64,000 nt of DNA from Buddleja alternifolia. Lineage: Eukaryota > Streptophyta > Magnoliopsida > Lamiales > Scrophulariaceae. A program made the translations under genes and the position numbers. The DNA lies in NCBI GenBank assembly GCA_019426215.1, contig CM033408.1:20342375-20406374 (forward strand). The letters are read 5' to 3'. The notes under the pieces were generated by a model. The model was not told the origin of the DNA. It did not search any database and worked only from the letters and a program-made list of their open reading frames with translations. Each line of letters opens with the position of its first letter. The stretch's first letter is position 1. Below are positions 56,787 to 64,000 of the stretch, one piece after another.

Positions 56787-58060
56787 GAAAATGGCATTTT
56801 TCGTATACTAACGTGGCCTATAAATTTTTTTGATACGCTAATATAGGGTAGTAATTTGGATACAACATTGATAAAAAAAATTGGAATTTTCAGTACAATT
56901 TACCCCGAAATATTCAAATTTCATCGGAAATTTTCACGTGAGGCGCATGTAACATCAAAATTTGGGGATTTTTCTGATTTGCAGGTTAAATTGATGATGT
57001 ATCATCTAACTAGATAACAAATTGATGACATGGCAGCTAATTGGACAAAGTTTAATATTTTTGCTATTGGAGAGGTTTGAACTTTGAACCCATGACCTAG
57101 CTAAAATTTAGCACTTGCTACCACTCTACCACATCAGCTTTTGTTTATTACTTATAAGAGTACTTCAATCTATGACTTAACAATATTCTTTTCCAAAGTA
57201 AATTTCTTCTTAACATAAAAACATAACTTTAACAATATTGTAATAAAATATTTTAAAAATTTTATAAAAAAAATATATATATTTAAAAACTTATCAAAAA
57301 AGAATATTAAAAATACAAATACTTGTAAACATTTAAAAACAATCATATTAAAGTATTTAATGAGTTTATAAAATTAGTATTTCTATATATTAATTGTTAT
57401 TATTAATAAATATTAATGTATTTTAGTTGATAAATTGTTATATAAATGAAACTTCTAAATATATTTATCTGTACTATTTTTCTAGAAAGATGAAAAAATT
57501 ATATCTAAAATATACTTTTGATTAGATGTATGTATATTTTTGATATAATTTTTCCACAAATACAGCAAACAAGTAGTTATACATTTTTTATATATATGTA
57601 CTTATTCAAAATATTAAATATTTATAAGAAAATGTAAATGTACAAAAATATATAGTATCATATATATTATATTAATTGAAATAATTTTATATGTTATGAT
57701 AAATTTTAGATAAAATAATTATATACTTGAAATATATAATTACTCTTTTCGTAAATACTTGAATTATTAATATAGATTTTAGTGTATATATACTGATCAT
57801 ATTTTTATTAAATATTAGTTATAAATATTTCTTATATAAAATATTGATAATTACATATTACTAAGGCATCTGCTAAAGTAATGCTATAAGTAACTAAACT
57901 AAAACTTATCAAAACAAGTTGAGCATGTGATGTAGTGGTGGAAGTGCTTATTTTTAGCTCAAAGGTCATAATGATCAAAATTGCAATGTTCGCACCTCAA
58001 GTTGGCCTGTACTTTTTTTATACTATATTTTGGCTTACAGGCATTTTAGGTACACTACGT
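56787..58060. repeat. AT-rich region flanked by imperfect inverted repeats
   Basis: 57066-57140 (GAGGTTTGAACTTTGAACCC ... TTAGCACTTGCTACCACTC) and the complement of 57910-57990 (GAGGTGCGAACATTG ... AAGCACTTCCACCACTACAT) are imperfect inverted copies around a very AT-rich core. GGGAAAATGGCATTTTTCG at 56789 resembles other inverted-repeat termini in this window. Probable old MITE; ends not resolved. No coding. Confidence 0.35.
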
Positions 58061-58479
58061 CGGAAGAGGGAAAATTAAGAGAATAGCAACATTTTTCATA
58101 ACCAATTAAGCATATAGCAACCAAATTCAAAACCTTTAAGGGCATAGCACCCTCAAATTTGCAATTTAGCCCCTCAATCAAGCCACTATTTTTGACCAAG
58201 TCAAAATGTCCAAAACCAAGCAAAAATTGACACATGGCAGGTAATATTTATTTTCTTAGTATATATGCTTTGTTTTTAATTTCAGTTTGGTCCCTTTATT
58301 TTTTTGTAGAATTATTTAAACCCATGAGAGTAATTATACATATTTAAAGAAAAGGGGATTCCAACCCGCTTTTAGAAATCTGCATAAAAACTTTTTATTG
58401 CATTCATAATTTACATACATGACAATTTCCGCTCATATTTTAAGTGCTTTTATTGACTGTCTTAATACTTTGGAAAACT
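58061..58479. repeat. MITE-like fragment left of the second pararetrovirus
   Basis: Begins GAGGGAAAATTAAGAGAATAG and has repeats of ATAGCAAC / ATAGCACCC. Related in direct orientation to 60452-60620 (GGGGACATTTAGGCAAATAG, then two AATAGCAACT motifs and a TTTGGTCC word). Non-coding. Confidence 0.45.
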
Positions 58480-58779
58480 TAGATTATACTAATACAGAAT
58501 TAATATTAGAATTAATATAGAAGGAATACTAGATGGTTTAGCCTCAGTAGGAGTAAAAATGATTAAACCTTTAAATATAGATAATAACGATTTAAATGGA
58601 GAAGAATGAGAATTAACCAAACATTTAGAAGAGAAACGGTTAAGATTCCAGGAGAAAGTGTAATGTATACGAATAGCAGAGGTCAAACTTCTATTAGATT
58701 TCTTGATTACCAAAAGCAAGATCCCAAAGAAAATTTAGAAGATCTAGAAGAAGAAACTGATAATAAAACATAAACAAGC
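58480..58779 (+). pseudogene. Caulimovirid fragment upstream of capsid (possible movement-protein C-terminus)
   Basis: In-frame scraps INIEGILDGLASVGVKMIKP, TKHLEEKRLRFQEKV and, in another frame, MYTNSRGQTSIRFLDYQ precede the capsid frame, with two stops and a frameshift. Position and the GQTSIRFLDYQ-like motif suggest the end of a movement protein in a movement-then-capsid polyprotein. Uncertain. Confidence 0.4.
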
Positions 58780-58782
58780 TAT

Positions 58783-60105
58783 ATGAATATTATAGAAGAA
58801 GAAGAAATTAGAATAACTAGTAGATTTGCAAATTGGGAAATACTATCTGACTTAGAAAGTGAAGAAGAAGAAGAAGAAGAAGAAGAAGAAGAAGAAGAAG
58901 AAGAAGAAGAAGAGGAAGAGGAAGAGGAAGAAAATATAGAAGAAACAGAAGAAGAGAATAGACAATTAGAGAGTCAGCTCAAAAATGATTATAGACCAAA
59001 AAATATGGAAGAAGTATTAAGAAAGAATTTTGAGATAAATAATTTAAGAGAATTAGTAGATGAAATATATTTTGAAGCAATGAATTTAGATATAAATTTA
59101 GAACCAGCTGAAGAAGAATTTAAACAATATTATAATATCGATTTAGTAGATGATATATGTTCAGGAAAAATAGAATTTGAAAAATTCTTTAAAAATAAGG
59201 AAAAGAATAGTAACGAAATAACTTTTATGGTCGATAGCCAAGCAAGTACTAGTAGTAATATAGGAAAAAGAACTAGAGTAGAACCAGATTATAGTGAAGT
59301 TCCAGCTAGAAATGTAGAAATGAGTGGTAGACCAGTATGAAAAAGCCCAACATACGAATATGGATCAGCCCAGCCAAATAAATTTATAGGATCAAGACAA
59401 TCCATAGGAAAAACCATGAGTGGAACCATGTTAGCAATTGAATTAGGAAGTCCACAAATGTGGCCAGAAGAAATAAATATATGGGAACAATGTGTAGTAA
59501 GACATTGGGAAATAAATAAAAAGGCAGATATGGACATGTTCAACTTTTTAGAAACATGCTTAGGGTCTACAACATTATCTATTTGGCAAAGTAAGAAGAA
59601 AAAGGATCCTAATAGAATTAATGAAATAAAAGTCTTAGGAAATAATCCGTATAATTTTACTAGTTTTATTAGAACGTTAATAATAGAGATAGATCCAGGA
59701 AGAGAAAATACATTCATACAAGATACGGCACTTAGAAACCTAGAACAACTCACTATAACCGATATGAAATATATTATACCTTTTAGTCAAGATTTTACAA
59801 GATTAATAGGAGAAGCTAATAAAGCATTTGATGAAGAATTATGTAATAGATATTTTACGAAATTACCACAAGATTTAGGAAAAAGAATACATGAAAAATG
59901 GATAAAAATCAATGGTAATCTTACAGGATTAGGTATAGGACCTAAAGTACAATATACTTTCTTTAAACTTCAGGAATGGTGTAAAGAAGAATTTATTAGA
60001 GAAAAAAAATTAGAAAACAATCTTATGAATTTTGTAGAAAAGCTATATACACCTCACAACAATATGGACAGAAGAATTACTTTAAGCCAAAACGAAAAAT
60101 ATTAA
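58783..60105 (+). pseudogene. Caulimovirid capsid protein of a second endogenous pararetrovirus
   Basis: One frame with a single TGA at 59338-59340. The first 185 codons are very acidic, with a Glu run of more than 20 residues encoded by GAA/GAG repeats (58859-58932). The remainder holds a capsid core: INIWEQCVVRHWEINKKAD, LEQLTITDMKYIIPFSQDF, FDEELCNRYFTKLPQDLGKR and FKLQEWCKEEFIREKKL correspond to conserved caulimovirid capsid segments. Stop at 60103. Codon use is AT-rich and unlike the first virus. Confidence 0.82.
58859..58932 (+). repeat. GAA/GAG microsatellite encoding poly-Glu
   Basis: About 25 consecutive GAA or GAG codons in the acidic N-terminus of the capsid frame. Acidic N-termini are normal for these capsids, but an uninterrupted trinucleotide run suggests repeat expansion. 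Confidence 0.9.
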
Positions 60106-60462
60106 GGAAATCAAATAAACCAAAATCTAGCTTTAGACAATATAGACAAGGAAGAAAACCCCCTAATTATGTTAAAAAGCCATCAACTCGAAAATGCACT
60201 TGTTATATTTGTGGAGATCCTAAACATTTAACTAATAGGTGCCCGGAAAGACAATTTAATGGAAAGGGCAACCATAGCAGAAAAATTAGATGAAGATGTA
60301 GTAAGTATAGATGGTAATGAAAGTGATAATGAAAGCATATTTAGTATAGTAAGTGAAAAAAGGCCAGAAATTTCAAATATAATAGAATATACCTATATGA
60401 ATAGTTCATGTGAACATAAATATATAAATGGAAAAGGAACACTGAGTATAGGGGACATTTAG
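60075..60462 (+). pseudogene. Capsid basic region, zinc knuckle and start of protease region
   Basis: After a frameshift near 60075, a basic Lys/Arg/Gln-rich stretch leads to an intact knuckle CYICGDPKHLTNRC (60201-60242). A second frameshift near 60255 returns to the capsid frame as 60259-60462 (ERATIAEKLDEDVV ... SIFSIVSEKRPEI ... SSCEHKYINGKG). That is the acidic linker with a Cys-x-His motif that precedes the protease in petuvirus-like polyproteins. Viral similarity stops at about 60450. Confidence 0.7.
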
Positions 60463-60759
60463 GCAAATAGCAACTTTTTGCAATCCCTTTAAGGTAATAG
60501 CAACTCTTACTGCAGCATAGTATCTGACCACTTTCTTTTTATTGCACATGGGTGCAGTAACTTTTAAAGACATTTAACTTTGGTCCTTATAAACTAAAAC
60601 ATTACAAAGCATACAAAATTAATTAAAAATGAACAGTATTTCCGAATTTTTATTATTTAACGAGTTAAGCATTCTATTCCAAAATTCTCATATAAGAGGG
60701 TTACTTCATAAATCCGGTTGCTTCATTAACGAAGACTTATGTTGGATCTGGAGTAAAGT
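60452..60759. repeat. MITE-like fragment right of the second pararetrovirus
   Basis: Begins GGGGACATTTAGGCAAATAG; contains two AATAGCAACT motifs and TTTGGTCCTTATAA. Same orientation as 58061-58340. Non-coding. It truncates the viral sequence before the protease. Confidence 0.45.
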
Positions 60760-63700
60760 TGTCACGCCCCAATTTTTAGCCCTGAAAGGGGCCTAAACTA
60801 AAAGCGTGAACCTTCCAATTAAGTAGTACAATCCAAAATTGACACACTTCGACAACTAATCTAGTAGGGTCACGGCCCTAACGTCAACAAAACATTTTAA
60901 GTAACTTACTATTCATGGCTCAATTTGCAAAACTCTCCTCTAGGATTGTCCATGTCTACGCTCAGATCATCCAAGCCAATCTCATTGCCCAACTCACTCT
61001 AACTGGAAGGGAAAAAAAAAAAAAGTGAAATACGTAAGCAAACGCTTAGTGAGTGCCAGTGCGTGTGTGTAAGTTGCTTTAAAATAGTTTTTATTGATTT
61101 TCAAAGGATCATTGAAATCCTAAATAAGAAAAGCACTTTATGATCAAGGTAACAAGTAAGCAATAGTTAGTATGAGACAAAGGTCTTAGTGTATGCACGA
61201 TGAGATTTCTCAAATATCATGGAAGGCATGCTTAAAACAATTTCGTTCATGATAAAACTGGAACGATTGGTGGCATGATATTTAAGTTTTAAAACATGCA
61301 TTTTAAAAGTGTGCAGTCAATGTAGGTACCACGTACAAGACTCAATGCAAGTATCATGTACAAGACTCCATGCAAGTATCATGTACAAGACTCCATGCAA
61401 GTATCATGTACAAGACATGTTTAAGTAACACGTACACGTCACGCTTAAGCAGTAGGGGGCCATGTTAGCAATACTATCGCGTCCGATGATTTACCCATAG
61501 CACTTTGGGTCCCTCTGCTTCTTCCTTATCACCCCTGAACACGCGGCTTAAAAGCCATCACCTTATACCTCCCCACGCAGGCTCGCGATGCCCGATTTGG
61601 TCATATCCGGAATATGCCACACGATAAATGACCCATGCACCCTCAGAGCACTCCGTCCTAGGTGCATGGATCTGGACGTGGATAGCGGGAACTGTTTAAG
61701 ACCGCAAGCCCATGCTTGACCGGCCGAACCCTGCCCTATCCATCGCCCGACCTTGGGCCCAACACAATTACGCAAGATGAAACATGTCACGAGAACACCA
61801 TCATGGGAAATGATCACAATACAAGAACCAAATGATGGAGTACTTTCACGAAATCCATAAAAACCGATGTTTATTTTGAAATCATGCTTGCAAAATATGC
61901 ATTTGAAACAAGTATGCAATCATGTATGTGACGAATGATTAAATGAAGCGTTTTGGCCCACGAAGGAATATTGAATCGAGCTAATAATTTTTTTTTTCAG
62001 AATTTCATTAAAAGAATGTTTTCTTGAAATCATTTTCACAAAACCTGCCTAGAAAATTATTCTCGCAAGATATGTCTTTGAAACGTGCCAAGAAATGGTT
62101 AATGCAAAATGAGTCCATGATTTGATTTGAAAGTGTTGAAATTCATTTTCATGTCAAGCATTCAAGTATGATGAAAGTACATAGATATATATACGACGTG
62201 CTCCTTCCAGTTTTGAAAGACATATAACTATAATTTTGAGAGGCAACTCACACTAACTTCCCAGTTATTCAGCGTCGTCCTTGAGCGATTTACCAACACC
62301 ACCTGCTATTTCAAGGATTATATTAGAAATCCAATTCTCTAACTCTCTTCTTAATAATCTACCCGAGAAAGCCTATGCGGTCCTATGAACTACATGATCA
62401 TGCACAAAATATTATTCTCCCAAACTATGCTTAACTTCATTATATTCAAAGATTCACAAAACACTAAGAAAATAAATCTGCGCGGGTTTGGTTTAAAATT
62501 TATTAAAATTCATAGAACATAATTTTACTTTTGAAATTTTTCAGAAACACCCAAGACTTACTGAAAAAGTTCAGGTAAAAGTTTCAAAGGTAAACTAGAT
62601 TTGTAAGTAGGTGTTTCATCCACCAAAACCCAACCAAACAGAAGCTGTTTTTACACAGGCGGTATACACTTCAAAAATTTGTATAAACTCTGCTGTTCAT
62701 CAGGAAGCTCCAACATTTATAGGACATTCTCACAAGACACTCCAAATGGATCAGAAAATGTTTGGAAGCCAAATAAAATCTGTAGATACAAAAATTTCAG
62801 CTTATAACAAAGCATATCTGTAAATAATTAATTCCCTGGCAGCAGTGGTTTGCCAATTTTTATAAAATTCACCAAAACTTCAAATATTTCCAAACTCCAC
62901 GATTTTTCTATAAACACAACAAAGTTTATTGAAAAATATTTTGGCTTCAAAATTTCATTCAATTGGATCTTCAAATACATTGTAGAATACACATGCAAAA
63001 ACTGAAATTGAGCTCATTTTATTTTCATGACAAAACCATCATGCATGTCTTAAATGATTCTTAAAAACAAGTTAAAACTCACATGCAATCACTTATCCAT
63101 GTATAAGCTACATATATGGTCATGGATCTACAACAATTTATCCAAATCCTTCACTCATTCACACAAGCAATAAAAGTTTCTAGAAACTAAAATAGCAGAC
63201 TGCGTAGGTCTATTGGTGGTCATTTTTAGACAATTTCCGCATCCATTTTCTGCAAACTTTATCATAAAACATATCTATATTCAATACGGATTCTAATGGA
63301 GGTCTTGCATGTACAATTAGAGCACGGAAAAAGGGGTTTTTTGGGCAATTGAATGTGAAACACAGATTCTGGAATTGCAAAGAGCTTACTGGCAGTGATA
63401 CTTTAAATACAAATTATGTAATGATTCCTCAACGATTTCTAAAGAACTTTACATGTAAAGATATCTACACTCATAGAGGTTTCTAAATATGGTCTTGCAT
63501 GTATGATCAAACCAACGCAAGAGTTGTTTCTTGCCCAAACAAAATAGAACACAGTTCTGAAAATTGAAAATACGGACAGCTTACCGCACGGTTTGAAGCG
63601 ATTTTAAAACTTTTGGTAGCCAATTCGATAAATCCAATTCCATAGTATTATTCCTTATCCTCTTGTGAAGATTTTGAGATAAGGAACTCCCAATTTGGAC

Positions 63701-64000
63701 ATCATTTCGTCCTTAAAAACGTGAGAATACCAGCACTGCCAGTGCTGGAAATTTCTGTGCGGAAATTGCTTTGGGGAAATGGTTTCTATGTTGTGGGCTA
63801 AGCTTTCTCTTTCCATGGCTCTCTTAAACGGTTTTGTAGCTGAAAAGAGATGAAAATGGGAATGAACTCTGATTTTAGAGCAAGAAATTCATGAGTGGAT
63901 GAGAGGAGAAAAGAAGAGCAAGATAGGTGTGCATATATATAGGGGTGATGAGGACTTTATTGCAAATTTTCTATTTATCTCCTAGTCCTACAATTATTGT
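60760..64000 (-). mobile_element. Second copy of the gypsy-type LTR, running off the window
   Basis: From TGTCACGCCCCAATTTTTAG it is colinear with 50111-52720: shared words include GGATTGTCCATGTCTAC, CGCTTAGTGAGTG, AGGGGGCCATGT, CAGGCTCGCGATGCC and GAGGCAACTCACA. On the minus strand a TATA box CCCTATATATATGC lies near 63940. Frames at 61563-61919 and 62611-62823 have no domain. It is about 450 bp longer than the other copy over the same span because of inserted segments, including a 25-bp tandem repeat. Confidence 0.65.
61322..61416. repeat. 25-bp tandem repeat, about 3.8 units
   Basis: GCAAGTATCATGTACAAGAC plus TCCAT repeats at 61347, 61372 and 61397, preceded by a variant unit at 61322 (GTAGGTACCACGTACAAGAC). 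Absent from the LTR copy at 50111-52900. Confidence 0.9.

Noticed and set aside
59289..59753. 154-codon minus-strand ORF
   Set aside because: Shadow of the capsid frame on the opposite strand.

Overview
The window is a gene-poor, repeat-dense stretch of a flowering plant nuclear genome, most likely a eudicot. Evidence is the stack of plant-type LTR retrotransposons (Ty1/copia and Ty3/gypsy of Athila and Tat character), a tRNA-derived SINE, hAT- and Mutator-like inverted-repeat elements, and two endogenous plant pararetroviruses (Caulimoviridae). I find no convincing host protein-coding gene and no tRNA or rRNA gene. Species cannot be read from the sequence.

Layout. 1-3096: 3' end of a Tat-type gypsy element with a spliced antisense ORF and, on the plus strand, a probable 3' LTR. 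3738-7112: internally deleted gypsy element (minus) with both LTRs and target duplication ACTAG. 7196-7926: old hAT-like MITE. 8298-8490: SINE (minus) with an exact 11-bp target duplication. 9475-21782: decayed Athila-like element whose left LTR is split by a short-LTR copia element (10438-14681, minus) and whose interior holds another LTR (about 17.4-19.5 kb). 22377-27822: copia element (plus) with a complete integrase ORF. 27969-38454: copia element with about 1.6-kb LTRs (plus), with a solo LTR nested in its leader (30845-32662).

38476-49319 is bounded by inverted repeats. Inside it are an hAT-type MITE (39621-41001) and a second inverted-repeat unit (41174-49028) with a 10-bp target duplication. 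That unit encloses a nearly complete caulimovirid genome on the minus strand: tRNA-Met primer site, capsid, movement protein, protease, reverse transcriptase/RNase H, a last ORF, and an as-1/TATA promoter with a downstream AATAAA. The capsid-before-movement-protein order recalls Cavemovirus and Solendovirus.

49330-54342 is a truncated third copy of the 1.6-kb-LTR copia family (minus), split by a gypsy-type solo LTR (50111-52900). 54343-58480 is AT-rich spacer and MITE-like sequence. 58480-60462 is a fragment of a second pararetrovirus (plus) carrying a capsid region, apparently of a different genus. From 60760 to the window end lies another copy of the 50111-52900 LTR.

Coding regions are the gag and pol of these elements, nearly all broken by stops or frameshifts. 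The best preserved are the movement-protein ORF (45458-46693), the integrase ORF (24225-25289) and the capsid ORF of the second virus (58783-60105, one stop). Nesting gives a relative age order: the Athila-like element predates the copia in its LTR; the 1.6-kb-LTR copias predate the solo LTRs in them; the small inverted-repeat unit most simply predates the virus inside it.
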